DNA of 64,000 bases, taken from contig JAQWHD010000039.1 of assembly GCA_029237915.1 (NCBI GenBank), forward strand, positions 101,927 to 165,926, in the 5' to 3' direction. Source of the stretch: Thalassotalea sp. GTDB taxonomy: Bacteria > Pseudomonadota > Gammaproteobacteria > Enterobacterales > Alteromonadaceae. The notes under the pieces were generated by a model. The model did no database searches. It saw only the letters and a program-made list of their open reading frames with translations, and was not told where the DNA came from. The position numbers and the translations under genes were made by a program. Shown in pieces: positions 6,780-16,023 of the stretch (the first letter of the stretch is position 1; the number at the start of each line of letters is the position of its first letter).

Positions 6780-9774
6780 TAATAATGATATGCCAGTACA
6801 ACAGGCATTAGTTGAAAAAAAATCACCTATTTCGTCCATTTGGTTATTGCCAGTTATTGCTGCATTGATAGGACTCTGGTTATTATTTCAAGCGTTTAAT
6901 GATTCAGGTATAGACATTACTATTCGTGTCGATAGTGCTGATGGAATAACAATAGGTAAAACCGAAGTTCGCTATAAAGGCTTTCCTTTAGGTCTTGTCA
7001 CCGACTTAAACTTTACTGACGATCTAAACTACGTTGACGTTACCGTTGAAATGAATCGTAATACCGATAAGTATTTAACAGAGAACAGTCTTATTTGGTT
7101 GGTTAAACCTGAAATTAGTTTATCTGGAGTATCCGGTTTGGATACCGTTATTACCGGTAATTATTTTGAAATGTTACCTGAGCTTGGTAAGCAAAATGTT
7201 CGTAAATTCGAAGCTCTAAGTAAGCCACCGCCAAAATCTGAAGATTCTCCAGGATTACATTTAACCTTACACTCTAAAGAGTTAGGTTCAATAACTCATG
7301 GAACAAACATATATTACAAACAAATCGTTGTTGGTGAAGTTTATGCTTATGATTTTTCGGCTGATAAACAGCACATAGAAATTAAGCTATTAATTGATGA
7401 AGAATACAAAAATTTAGTTAAGTTAAATACACGTTTTTGGAATGCTAGTGGCGTAGAATTGACGGGGGATTTGTCTGGTTTTAAAGTGCGTACCCAATCT
7501 TTTGCGTCTATAGTGGGTGGCGGCATTGCATTTTATACACCTGAAATAGGTGATACGACTACAAAAGTTCAGAACTTTACCGAGTATCCTCTTTTTGAAG
7601 GTTTTGATGAAGCTAGAGCGGGTATTAATGTAATCATGCACTTCCCTAAAGATAGTGGCATCAGAGCTGGCATCACCAAGGTTATATTTGAAGGTGTAGA
7701 AGTCGGTTTAGTTGAAGATTTTGTTTATAATAAAGAGCGAGGTGGCGTAACAGCTAATGTATCATTTGACCCTAGATTAGAATCATATTTGCTTGCTGAA
7801 ATGGAGTTTTGGCTAGTCAAACCATCTATCAGTTTAGCTGGAATTTCAAATGTAGATAGGTTGCTCAGTGGTTCTTATATATCTTTTAGACTCGGTGGTG
7901 GTGAGCCTACTAGAGAGTTTGATGTTTTACCAACAGCTCCACCAATGAAATACGACCAACCAGGTTTACATTTAAATATTATTGCCGATAGCGTTGATTC
8001 ATTGTCTTTTGGCGCTCCAATTTTTTATAAAAATTTGAAAGTAGGTAGCGTCCAAGATCACCAATTAACCCAAGATAAACGTCGCTTTAATGTGCATATA
8101 TTTATTAATCCTGAATTCATGGATTTAGTTAATTCGACTACGGTCTTTTATGAACAAGGTGGCATCGAAATGTCGGGCTCCATATTACAGTCATTTTCAA
8201 TTAAAACGGCCCCTATGCAAGCAATGTTAGCAGGTGGTTTAGCATTTCAAACGGTTGACTTTGACAATGGTAAGACCGTTGAAAATGGTCATGAGTTTGC
8301 CTTAAATAGTAACTTAGAAGATGCATTAAATACCGAAACTATAACCGTAGTTGCAGATGATAAATTTGACATAATACCAGGTATTACTAAGTTATTTCTT
8401 GGGGACAAACAAATCGGCTTAGTGCGTGATGTTAAGCCATCGCCAGATCTAAGAACTGCTATTGTAACTGTAGGATATCAATCTGACTTTAAAAATGCTT
8501 TTAAAGAAAATAGCCAAGTTTGGATTGTTGAACCAACTCTTTCTAGTGGTAATGTAGCAGGTTTTAATGCGCTACTTACGGGCTCTTTTTTACAGGTAAA
8601 ACAAGGCAGTGGGGCAGCTAAATCTAAATTTAATTTGTTAAGAAAAGCACCACGTAAGCTTGCTGAGGATGAAGGATTACAACTCAGATTAAATGCTCAG
8701 CATGCGGGTTCAATAAACGTAGGTTCACCAATTACTTATAAAAAGATGTATATTGGACAAATTGAAACAATTGATTTTAGTGATGACAAGTTAAGTATTG
8801 ACGTGTTTGTTACTATAGAAGAACAGTTTCGTTATTTGATAGCCGAAGGGTCAAGCTTTTATCTCGCGAGTGGCTTTAGAGTAAGCGCAGATATGACAGG
8901 CATGACAGTGCAAACAGAAAGTATCCAAAGTATTTTCCGCGGTGGTATCGCACTTGATAACCATAGAGCAAACTTATATAAACCTGTAGATGAATTAACG
9001 ACTTTTACCTTACATGAAAGTTATCAAGATATGCTTGAAACAGGTAAAGATATTAATATAACTTTTAACCAAGTTATTGATATTAAAGAAGATGCTACAG
9101 TACAATTTAATAGTCATATTGTTGGCCATGTTAAAAAAGTACAACTTAATCCGCAGTTAACTAAAACCTTTTTACAGGTAAGTTTAAATAAAGATTATAT
9201 AAACTTAGCCAAAGAGACTACTCAGTTTTGGCATATTAAACCTGAAGTTAGCCCGGCACGAGTTGCGAATACCAAGGCATTTTTTACCGGAAACTATTTA
9301 GGCGTAAAACCTGGTACTGGTAATGATAGAAGATATTTTATTGGACAAACATTTACTCCAGCAAATACCGAATTACCTAGTGGTTTAAATTTAACTTTAA
9401 CCAGTAATGCTAGAGGCAGCTTACAACCAGAAAGCCCAATATATTATAGGCAGATTAAGGTTGGTAAAGTGTTAGGTTCAAGTTTAAATTCTAATGCCGA
9501 TGGTGTCTTGATCTACATAAATATAGAAGAGCAGTTTAGGCATTTACTTAACACTTCAACTAAATTTTATAACGTAAGCGGTATTGCCGTTGAAGCAGGT
9601 TTATTTTCAGGGATGAAAGTTAACACTGAATCACTAGAATCTATTTTAGCTGGAGGCATTGCATTTTCGACACAAAGCTCGACCGCAACTAAATTAGAAA
9701 ATCTTGCCACAGTAAAATTAAATGATGAAGCAGAACAAAGCTGGTTAAAATGGTCACCAACACTAACCAAGTAA
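6766..9774 (+). CDS. letB: LetB/PqiB-like MCE protein with eight MCE repeats
   Basis: Periplasm-spanning lipid-transport tunnel protein of the MCE family. One N-terminal membrane anchor (residues about 24-42) is followed by eight MCE repeats of about 110-120 residues from residue about 48 to 985. Repeats begin with beta-strands such as GLHLTLHSKELGSI, GLHLNIIADSVDSL, GLQLRLNAQHAGSI and GLNLTLTSNARGSL, alternating with a second type (IDITIRVD, GINVIMHF, ETITVVAD, KDINITFN). E. coli LetB has seven and PqiB three, so this is long for the family. ATG 6766 follows AAGGA by 8 bases and overlaps the LetA gene by 14 bases. Expected role: lipid movement between inner and outer membranes with the LetA-type partners. 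Confidence 0.88.
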   Translation: MNQDNNNDMPVQQALVEKKSPISSIWLLPVIAALIGLWLLFQAFNDSGIDITIRVDSADGITIGKTEVRYKGFPLGLVTDLNFTDDLNYVDVTVEMNRNTDKYLTENSLIWLVKPEISLSGVSGLDTVITGNYFEMLPELGKQNVRKFEALSKPPPKSEDSPGLHLTLHSKELGSITHGTNIYYKQIVVGEVYAYDFSADKQHIEIKLLIDEEYKNLVKLNTRFWNASGVELTGDLSGFKVRTQSFASIVGGGIAFYTPEIGDTTTKVQNFTEYPLFEGFDEARAGINVIMHFPKDSGIRAGITKVIFEGVEVGLVEDFVYNKERGGVTANVSFDPRLESYLLAEMEFWLVKPSISLAGISNVDRLLSGSYISFRLGGGEPTREFDVLPTAPPMKYDQPGLHLNIIADSVDSLSFGAPIFYKNLKVGSVQDHQLTQDKRRFNVHIFINPEFMDLVNSTTVFYEQGGIEMSGSILQSFSIKTAPMQAMLAGGLAFQTVDFDNGKTVENGHEFALNSNLEDALNTETITVVADDKFDIIPGITKLFLGDKQIGLVRDVKPSPDLRTAIVTVGYQSDFKNAFKENSQVWIVEPTLSSGNVAGFNALLTGSFLQVKQGSGAAKSKFNLLRKAPRKLAEDEGLQLRLNAQHAGSINVGSPITYKKMYIGQIETIDFSDDKLSIDVFVTIEEQFRYLIAEGSSFYLASGFRVSADMTGMTVQTESIQSIFRGGIALDNHRANLYKPVDELTTFTLHESYQDMLETGKDINITFNQVIDIKEDATVQFNSHIVGHVKKVQLNPQLTKTFLQVSLNKDYINLAKETTQFWHIKPEVSPARVANTKAFFTGNYLGVKPGTGNDRRYFIGQTFTPANTELPSGLNLTLTSNARGSLQPESPIYYRQIKVGKVLGSSLNSNADGVLIYINIEEQFRHLLNTSTKFYNVSGIAVEAGLFSGMKVNTESLESILAGGIAFSTQSSTATKLENLATVKLNDEAEQSWLKWSPTLTK

Positions 9775-9803
9775 TTTGGCATTTTAATTAAGGCTAATTA
9801 TTC

Positions 9804-9843
9804 AAAGCTCATTGGATCTGTACAGATTTAGTGGGCTTTTTAG
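9804..9843 (+). terminator. Terminator of the letA-letB operon
   Basis: AAGCTCATT pairs with AGTGGGCTT (G-T pairs allowed) around an inner ATCTGTACAGAT palindrome, followed by a T-run. Confidence 0.7.
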
Positions 9844-9849
9844 TTTTTT

Positions 9850-10337
9850 GCCTAAAATCTTGTTAAATGGCTATAAATGCAAGTTGTTTAAATGCAACAT
9901 AAAACCACTGAATCCTTTGTTTTTAAAGGGATGCGAGCCGTTTAGCCATAAAAAGCAGGTGACGCTACGTCAATTCTATATATATTTTAGGGGCATAACA
10001 CTGATTTATTTACGTAGAAGCGCGTAGTAAATGCAATTTGTCAACTAAATTTCATTTGTGTTTGCTTTCATCGTTAATTGTTAAAGCTTATTCAAGTTAG
10101 CTGAGAATTAGCAATTCAAATAACCGATTGAGGTTTCTAGATATTGAGGTTTCTGGGTAATGGATTGTCATTTGTATTTGAGGGCACTTATCACTTGCTT
10201 AAATGTCCGTTAATGTTAATTAGTGGACATATCGGTATTGGGCAGTTATTATAGCGTTATGGCTGTATTATGTGATTCTTTAAACGAATCCATAACTTAT
10301 ACATCACTTTATAAAAATAACAACCTGGTGCTTTTAT
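9850..10337. promoter_or_regulatory. Non-coding region upstream of the recombinase, with repeats
   Basis: About 490 bases without a credible gene. Two structures stand out. The 12-mer ATTGAGGTTTCT occurs twice, at 10127-10138 and 10143-10154, 16 bases apart. An imperfect 28-base palindrome lies at 10203-10230 (ATGTCCGTTAAT-gtta-ATTAGTGGACAT, two mismatches), about 110 bases before the recombinase start. They could be operator or recombination sites; the sequence alone does not say which. Confidence 0.6.
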
Positions 10338-11615
10338 ATGTCCGATCAATTTAATGCTGAACCTTTATTTGATTCTCATCGTTACTTTTTACAACTTGGT
10401 AAAAATCAGTTGTTCACTGATGATAACCCTAACGTCGAAAAGTTTATTGCAGACGTTACTGGTTCTGTTGAAGATGCTGAACAAGATTTTAAATTCAGCA
10501 AAGAGTTCTTACAATCTAAAGGACGTCGTAACGAAGCGACCTATAATTTATTTCGCGGTGAAACTGAAAAGTTTTTATTATGGTCCTGGTTAATTTCGAA
10601 AAAATCTGTGGTGCAACTTAAGCGCCGTGATTTAGAAAGCTACATTGATTTCATTCATAAACCACCACATGCTTGGATTTCTAGTAACGTCTGTGCACGC
10701 TTTGAAAATAAAAACGGCGTACGTTCAATAAATGAAAATTGGCGTCCTTTCACAGTCAAAATTCCTAAAGCCCAACGTTTGGATGATATTGATTACAAAC
10801 AGAAAAAGCTCAACTACCAATGTTCACAAGATACGTTGAAAGCGACATTTTCAGTCTTAAACGTATACTACGATTACCTGGTTACTGAAGATTATGCCTT
10901 TGGGAATGCGATTTCCTCAGTAAAAAAAGACTGTCCGTACTTGATCAAAGACAGCTCGTTTAATGAAGTTCGCCGATTATCATCCCTACAATGGGACTAT
11001 ATTCTTGAATCTAGCATTAAAATGGCTAATGAAAATTCAGATCATGAGCGAACGTTATTTCTTATTGCCAGCTTAAAAACCTTATATTTACGTATTTCTG
11101 AACTTTCAGAGCGTACTAACTGGTCACCCGTTATGGGCAACTTTTGGCAAGATAAAGACAAAAACTATTGGTTTAAGGTCTTTGGTAAAGGCTCTAAGCA
11201 ACGTGATGTATCAGTGCCCGACTCTTATATTGGTTATCTAACTCGCTATCGTGCGACTCGTGGCTTGACTGGTTATCCTTTATCCAGTGAAACCGATCCT
11301 CTTATTCATAAACTTAAAGGCTCTGGTGGCATGACTTCCAGACAATTACGCAGAATTGTACAGCAGGCTTTTGATTTTGCTTATGAGCAAATGGTCCGTG
11401 AAGGTTTCACAGATGAAGCACAAACATTAAAAGAAGCAACTACTCATTGGTTAAGGCATACAGGTGCGTCAATGGATATAGATTCCAGGCCACTTAAGCA
11501 TATGGCGGATGAACTTGGCCATGCAAGTATGGGCACAACAGATAGAGTGTATGTACAATCGGATCATCTAGAGCGAGCTAAATCCGGTAAGAAACGTATA
11601 ATAGAAAGCCGATAG
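10338..11615 (+). CDS. Orphan tyrosine recombinase / integrase
   Basis: Site-specific recombinase of the phage-integrase superfamily, 425 residues. The catalytic set is complete in the C-terminal domain: Arg252 (LYLRISEL), Lys284 (GKGSKQR), His370 and Arg373 (HWLRHTGAS), His395 (LGHASMGTT) and Tyr405 (DRVYVQ). The N-terminal 200 residues hold an unusually long SAM-like/core-binding region. It stands alone: no excisionase, relaxase, phage gene, transposon end or tRNA borders it. It is longer than XerC/XerD (about 300) and than integron IntI. It may be a domesticated chromosomal recombinase or the last gene of a decayed element. Its target site is unknown. Confidence 0.88.
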   Translation: MSDQFNAEPLFDSHRYFLQLGKNQLFTDDNPNVEKFIADVTGSVEDAEQDFKFSKEFLQSKGRRNEATYNLFRGETEKFLLWSWLISKKSVVQLKRRDLESYIDFIHKPPHAWISSNVCARFENKNGVRSINENWRPFTVKIPKAQRLDDIDYKQKKLNYQCSQDTLKATFSVLNVYYDYLVTEDYAFGNAISSVKKDCPYLIKDSSFNEVRRLSSLQWDYILESSIKMANENSDHERTLFLIASLKTLYLRISELSERTNWSPVMGNFWQDKDKNYWFKVFGKGSKQRDVSVPDSYIGYLTRYRATRGLTGYPLSSETDPLIHKLKGSGGMTSRQLRRIVQQAFDFAYEQMVREGFTDEAQTLKEATTHWLRHTGASMDIDSRPLKHMADELGHASMGTTDRVYVQSDHLERAKSGKKRIIESR

Positions 11616-11622
11616 AAATTAA

Positions 11623-11663
11623 AGAGTTACCGTCATTTTTACACTGTACATGACTGTAACTCT
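11623..11663. terminator. Bidirectional hairpin between recombinase and M23 gene
   Basis: 13-base arms AGAGTTACCGTCA / TGACTGTAACTCT (one mismatch) with a 15-base spacer containing TTTTT, placed between two convergent genes. Either a shared terminator or an inverted recombination-type site. Confidence 0.6.
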
Positions 11664-11672
11664 ATGTATTAA

Positions 11673-12521
11673 TTACTTTTTATAGGTATGGAAATTAGGT
11701 AGTTTTAATGCAAATGCTGGGTCTAAACGCACATTATGCCAATTTACACGCCAGTCTAAATGAGGACCAGTTGAGCGCCCTGTTGTTCCTATCATGGCGA
11801 CATTTTGCCCTTGTTTTACTCGTTCGCCAACTTTAACTTTCGAGCCACTTAAGTGCAAAAAGGTTGATGTTATGCCATGGCCATGATCAATGATTAATGT
11901 ACCACCTGAATAAAACATATCAGGTACCCATAAAGTCACAATGCCTGCAGCAGGAGATTTAACCAAAGTACCTTCTGGACCCGCATAATCTAAACCGAAA
12001 TGTGGATTTTTTGGTATGCCATTATAAAAACGCTGGCTGCCATATACTCCGGTAATACGACCTTTTGCAGGCGCTTTAAAACCATGGGCAAAATCAATGT
12101 TATCTGATGAAACAGCTCTTGCTGCTCGTATTTGAATTGAATCTTGTCCTATTCGCTCTAATGCTTCAGGACTTGGCTGCATGATTTTTTTATCTATGCC
12201 TTCAACTTTTTGAATATTGTATTCACGTGTCTTAGGCGTTAAATACTGAGTTAATTGCTCACCAGTTTTCGTTTTGATGTAAAGTTTATGTGTTTCGACA
12301 TCGTCACGAGAAAAACCAAAAGTAAAATAACCGTGACGTGACAGCTTTAACGGAGCTTCATCATAATACACTTGGCTACCTGGGGTTGTTTGACCAACAA
12401 GCAAGCTACCTTGAATTACTTCACCTTCTAATTTGAAGTCTACTTTTGCATAGCTAACATTACTAAGTGCTAGTAATGAAATGGTCGCTAAGATATTGGT
12501 AATTGTTTTTTTGTTAAGCAC
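11673..12521 (-). CDS. M23 (LytM) family peptidase, exported
   Basis: Predicted periplasmic zinc endopeptidase acting on peptidoglycan crosslinks. Signal peptide at the N-terminus ending in LSNVSYA. The C-terminal M23 domain has its metal motifs: NPHFGLDYAG (HxxxD), IDHGHG and STFLHLS, and GPHLDWR (HxH-like ligand region). All four family blocks are present, so it is probably catalytic rather than an activator. The start is uncertain: GTG 12521 lies 9 bases after AGGAG, while TTG 12527 is only 3 bases away. The frame overlaps the PTPS-like gene, so pyrC, the PTPS-like gene and this gene form one minus-strand operon. Confidence 0.85.
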   Translation of the reverse strand: MLNKKTITNILATISLLALSNVSYAKVDFKLEGEVIQGSLLVGQTTPGSQVYYDEAPLKLSRHGYFTFGFSRDDVETHKLYIKTKTGEQLTQYLTPKTREYNIQKVEGIDKKIMQPSPEALERIGQDSIQIRAARAVSSDNIDFAHGFKAPAKGRITGVYGSQRFYNGIPKNPHFGLDYAGPEGTLVKSPAAGIVTLWVPDMFYSGGTLIIDHGHGITSTFLHLSGSKVKVGERVKQGQNVAMIGTTGRSTGPHLDWRVNWHNVRLDPAFALKLPNFHTYKK

Positions 12522-13401
12522 TTGCAATAGCTCCTTTACCTACGCCTTCAAAGGCCACGACTTTATAGGTATTATTTAAATTCTCTTGCTTAAGCTGTCT
12601 AGCTATATAGTCGGCAAGTAATTCTACAGTTGAATCACAATCAACAATTTCTAATTTTTTACTGCGTACGGCAATATCAAATCGACCTTGCGGTGCATAG
12701 TATGAAAAGAAATGGTGATCGGGTTGCAAATTAGCTTTTGCCTGAGCAGATAACTCAACTTGGTTTAACTCGATAGTATCAACATCACTGGCGATATAAA
12801 TATCTTGCCAACGTTTACACCATTTTTGCTCTAACTCAATTGAGCGTATATCGTTTTCAAAAATGGTGATTGTTGATCTATGGCCATGAGCAATTCGCTG
12901 ACAATTACCGTCATGTTTCTTTAAACCATGAGTGTAATGATAGTAAGAGCCTGCAATTCTTTCAGGACGCAATGTTAATGATAGCCCTTGTACATTTTCA
13001 GGAAGTTGTTGTTTTATAACAACTTCAAGGTAACGCGTAACTGATTCTTCGGTTATTACATCAGTATCTATTTGCGCAAATGCTTGGCCTGGAGATTGTA
13101 AGTACAATTCATTACCTGCAATATCGAAATCAACGTATAGATGATTTTCACGGTTAGATTTAGTCACTTGCAAATCAGTATTTTGCATTGGCAAGACTAA
13201 TTTGTGGTCAACAGCTTCGTCGATAATTGCTTTGATTTGTTTTTTTACAATACCAAAATCAAGTACCATACTTTCAGCGTTTAAATCACCAGAAAGTAGC
13301 ACATCAACTATCCAACTTTCACCAACAACTCCCCTTTCACTACACAGATACGAGAAATCGATAACCGTTAAATCATTTACAAACAATTGCATGTTTTTCA
13401 T
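12514..13401 (-). CDS. Tandem PTPS/QueD-like protein (6-carboxytetrahydropterin synthase family)
   Basis: Looks like two 6-pyruvoyl-tetrahydropterin synthase/QueD domains in one chain of 295 residues (QueD is about 120-140). The N-terminal half keeps SMVLDFGIVKK and AVDHKLVLP (the DF...DH core) but has GESWIVDV where the zinc HGH motif should be. The C-terminal half has the zinc and catalytic block YTHG...GNCQRIAHGHRST and a closing VELLADYIARQL...FEGVGKGA segment. Thus the metal site is in only one half. ATG 13401 follows AGGT by 7 bases and lies 8 bases after the pyrC stop; TTG 13404 is an alternative. Whether it makes a pterin or a queuosine precursor cannot be told here. Confidence 0.72.
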   Translation of the reverse strand: MKNMQLFVNDLTVIDFSYLCSERGVVGESWIVDVLLSGDLNAESMVLDFGIVKKQIKAIIDEAVDHKLVLPMQNTDLQVTKSNRENHLYVDFDIAGNELYLQSPGQAFAQIDTDVITEESVTRYLEVVIKQQLPENVQGLSLTLRPERIAGSYYHYTHGLKKHDGNCQRIAHGHRSTITIFENDIRSIELEQKWCKRWQDIYIASDVDTIELNQVELSAQAKANLQPDHHFFSYYAPQGRFDIAVRSKKLEIVDCDSTVELLADYIARQLKQENLNNTYKVVAFEGVGKGAIASA

Positions 13402-13409
13402 CAATGGAC

Positions 13410-14438
13410 CTATTTAACTTGCCATAAAATTTGTTCACCAGCTCTAATTGGCACAACAACATCGTTGCCTAGAGGCATAGTTTCAGGCACATCCCAACTT
13501 TGTTTAGTCAGAGTAATGGTATCCTGATGGCGTGGTAATTGATAAAAATCAGGACCATTATGACTGGCAAAGGCTTCTAACTTATCTAATGCGTTCTCTT
13601 GTTCAAACACTTCTGCATATAACTCAATTGCAGCATGAGCAGTATAAGAGCCGGCACAACCACAAGCATTTTCTTTGTTGTCTTTAATGTGCGGCGCTGA
13701 ATCTGTGCCTAAGAAAAATTTAGAGTTACCACTCGTTGCTGCAGTTATTAACGCTTGCTGATGAGTATTACGTTTTAATATTGGTAAACAGAAGTAATGT
13801 GGGCGAATACCGCCAACTAACATGTGATTACGGTTAAATAATAAATGATGAGCCGTAATAGTCGCTGCTACATTTTTACCTGCACTCATTACAAAATCTA
13901 CAGCATCTTTAGTAGTGATATGCTCTAGTACAATTCTTAAGTTTGGAAAGTCTTTAACTACAGGCGTTAAAATTCGATCGATATAAACTTTTTCTCGGTC
14001 AAAAATATCAATATCGTTATCTGTCACTTCACCATGTAATAACAAAGGTAAGCCAGCGTCTTGCATAGCTTCTAATACAGGATAAATGTTTTTAATATCA
14101 GTAACACCAGAATCCGAATTGGTTGTTGCACCGGCAGGATAGAGCTTTGCAGCGTAAACGATACCAGAAGCCATAACCTCAGCTATATCGGCTACTGTAG
14201 TATTATCCGTAAGGTATAACACCATAAGAGGTTCAAATTGCTTGTGCGTATTTACCGCTTGAATTCTGTCGTAATATGATTGCGCTTGCTCTGCATTCAT
14301 AACCGGTGGCACAAGGTTTGGCATAATGATCGCTCGGCCAAAATATCTGCCAATGTCATTTACTGTATCTTTTAAAAGTTCGCCGTCACGTAAATGTACA
14401 TGCCAGTCATCTGGGCGAGTAATCGTTAAAGTCGTCAT
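13410..14438 (-). CDS. pyrC: Dihydroorotase
   Basis: Zinc amidohydrolase that interconverts carbamoyl-aspartate and dihydroorotate in pyrimidine synthesis. Family class II type, 342 residues as in E. coli. N-terminal metal motif [10 protein letters not shown], carboxylated lysine in [11 protein letters not shown], later histidines in LLLHGEV and LEHITT, and the metal Asp in LGTDSAPH. First gene of a minus-strand operon with the PTPS-like and M23 genes. Confidence 0.97.
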   Translation of the reverse strand: MTTLTITRPDDWHVHLRDGELLKDTVNDIGRYFGRAIIMPNLVPPVMNAEQAQSYYDRIQAVNTHKQFEPLMVLYLTDNTTVADIAEVMASGIVYAAKLYPAGATTNSDSGVTDIKNIYPVLEAMQDAGLPLLLHGEVTDNDIDIFDREKVYIDRILTPVVKDFPNLRIVLEHITTKDAVDFVMSAGKNVAATITAHHLLFNRNHMLVGGIRPHYFCLPILKRNTHQQALITAATSGNSKFFLGTDSAPHIKDNKENACGCAGSYTAHAAIELYAEVFEQENALDKLEAFASHNGPDFYQLPRHQDTITLTKQSWDVPETMPLGNDVVVPIRAGEQILWQVK

Positions 14439-14460
14439 AATGTGCCTTGTCTTTGCCTAT

Positions 14461-14479
14461 CGGCAGAAATTATCTGCCG
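14461..14479 (-). promoter_or_regulatory. Hairpin in the pyrC leader
   Basis: Perfect CGGCAGA-aatta-TCTGCCG stem-loop 22 bases upstream of the pyrC ATG. E. coli pyrC is controlled through a leader hairpin that hides the ribosome-binding site; this one does not include the AAGG before the ATG, so a similar role is only a guess. Confidence 0.4.
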
Positions 14480-14513
14480 ACCACTCATTGAAGTGTAAAA
14501 ATTGGGTGTTAAA

Positions 14514-14568
14514 TATAACGAGATCCTACCTGTAGCTAGTCTACAAGGCAAGAGATACACTCGTTATA
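14514..14568 (-). repeat. Nested inverted repeat between yejK and pyrC
   Basis: Outer arms TATAACGAG (14514-14522) and CTCGTTATA (14560-14568), inner arms TGTAG (14531-14535) and CTACA (14541-14545). Lies 16 bases after the yejK stop on the minus strand, so it may act as its terminator, although the following T-run is poor. Confidence 0.5.
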
Positions 14569-14584
14569 ACTAAGATATTGTTAA

Positions 14585-15628
14585 TTAATCTTCTGTCTCT
14601 TCGCTAGCAAGAAGTTTCAATAACTGATCTTTTAAATTTGGTGGTACTTTATGAATAGTTATTGAGCCCTTAACTGGGTTATAGGTAACATCTGTACCAA
14701 AATGAGAGCGCTCAAAACTTACACTTATACCGGCTCCATAACCGGCATATTTAGTCACTTTGTTTATTACTGTTTGATCATGGGGAAACGACTCTTCTAT
14801 TTCATAATCATTTTGCTTACAGAAATTGAAAAATTCTTCACCATTCTCTTCGTGAGGTATTGCTTGAGATAATTCTTTTAAATCAACTTCTCTACCCGTT
14901 TGTTGCTGCTCTTTACAGTAAGACAGCAATTCTTTACGTGTCGTTTGCTTTTCTTCAGGGTTCAGTTGATTAACACTGACAAAATCTTCTACTGCTTGCA
15001 CTAGAACTTCAGACTGCTGTTTTGGGTTAACCCCTTCTTCACAGTTTAAAAAGTCTAAGAAAAAGTCTGATACTTTACGTCCTGCACGGCCTTTAATAAA
15101 TGAAATATAACGACCACTGTCTTTATTATCTCTATAGGCAAACAAATCAATACGTGCAGCTAACTGTACCTTCGAGGTATCAATGTGTTGATCGGCTGAA
15201 ATATTTAGCTCGCCATCAACAAAGTAATGCTCTGTGATAGGTAAAAGTGCAACAATAAGGAACTTACCGCCAAGCATTTCATAATGGCATGTTACTAAGT
15301 AACCCGTTTCCGCTAGTTCGTATTTTTCCAATTCATTTTTCAAACGTAGGCTAGCTTGATTTGAAAATGGAATGAAATCAGCCTCATTTTGTAAATAATC
15401 TTCAAGCAGATGATCAAATGGCTTGTCATAACCTTCCATAGGCTCAACTTTAAAGCCACCAAAGGCCTTACTTGCCTTGCTGTTATATATGTTATGCAAA
15501 GATTCTACAAAACCTTCCATCTTGCTGGTCACTTCAATAGGACCAGTACTGGCTTTAAGCGTTACTGTAGGGGCATTTTCTGCTTTAGTTAAGTAGTGCA
15601 GATCGATGTTATGTATAATTAAACTCAT
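14585..15628 (-). CDS. yejK: Nucleoid-associated protein YejK (NdpA)
   Basis: Nucleoid-associated protein family NdpA/YejK, 347 residues (E. coli 335). Starts MSLIIHNIDLHYL, with the family segments ISFIKGRAGRKVSDFFLDFL and C-terminal YGAGISVSFERSHFG. Divergent from yejL-yejM exactly as in E. coli, which supports the assignment. Expected to bind nucleoid DNA and contact topoisomerase, as reported for the Pseudomonas and E. coli proteins; nothing in this sequence adds to that. Confidence 0.93.
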   Translation of the reverse strand: MSLIIHNIDLHYLTKAENAPTVTLKASTGPIEVTSKMEGFVESLHNIYNSKASKAFGGFKVEPMEGYDKPFDHLLEDYLQNEADFIPFSNQASLRLKNELEKYELAETGYLVTCHYEMLGGKFLIVALLPITEHYFVDGELNISADQHIDTSKVQLAARIDLFAYRDNKDSGRYISFIKGRAGRKVSDFFLDFLNCEEGVNPKQQSEVLVQAVEDFVSVNQLNPEEKQTTRKELLSYCKEQQQTGREVDLKELSQAIPHEENGEEFFNFCKQNDYEIEESFPHDQTVINKVTKYAGYGAGISVSFERSHFGTDVTYNPVKGSITIHKVPPNLKDQLLKLLASEETED

Positions 15629-15784
15629 AATAATTTGTCAGTTTTTCTTATTTATTGTGGATAAGGGTTATAATAGTAATTAATGTTCAGTTTTATATTG
15701 TGCAAGCTTTTGATAAACTAACGGATAATTTATAATTGGTTAGTGATAATCGTTAACCTACTTACAGGATCTTTTTAAAAAATA

Positions 15785-16003
15785 ATGCCTATTGTCTCAA
15801 AATATTCTAACGAACGTGTAGAAAAAATCATACAAGATTTACTTGATATTCTTGTTAATGAAGAAGCGTCTACGGATTTAGCACTTATGTGCCTTGGAAA
15901 TACAATTTCCACCATTATAAATAATCAAGTTCCAGAAAGCCAAAGAGAAGCTATCGGAAAATCATTTGCAAGCGCTTTACAGCGTTCAATAAAAACAAAA
16001 TAA
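15785..16003 (+). CDS. yejL: UPF0352 family protein YejL
   Basis: Small helical protein of 72 residues (E. coli YejL 75). Starts [20 protein letters not shown] and contains DLALMCLGN...VPESQREAI, the family signature. No function is known. Twenty bases separate it from yejM, so they are likely one transcript, as in E. coli. Confidence 0.92.
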   Translation: MPIVSKYSNERVEKIIQDLLDILVNEEASTDLALMCLGNTISTIINNQVPESQREAIGKSFASALQRSIKTK

Positions 16004-16023
16004 CATATTTGCGATAATAAATA

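Noticed and set aside
9812..10027. 71-codon plus-strand frame after letB
   Set aside because: Overlaps the letB terminator, lacks a ribosome-binding site and has no protein-like composition.
10338..11615. Recombinase as the integron integrase serving the cassette array
   Set aside because: 425 residues with no recognisable IntI-specific insert, and 36 kb away with no attI next to it.
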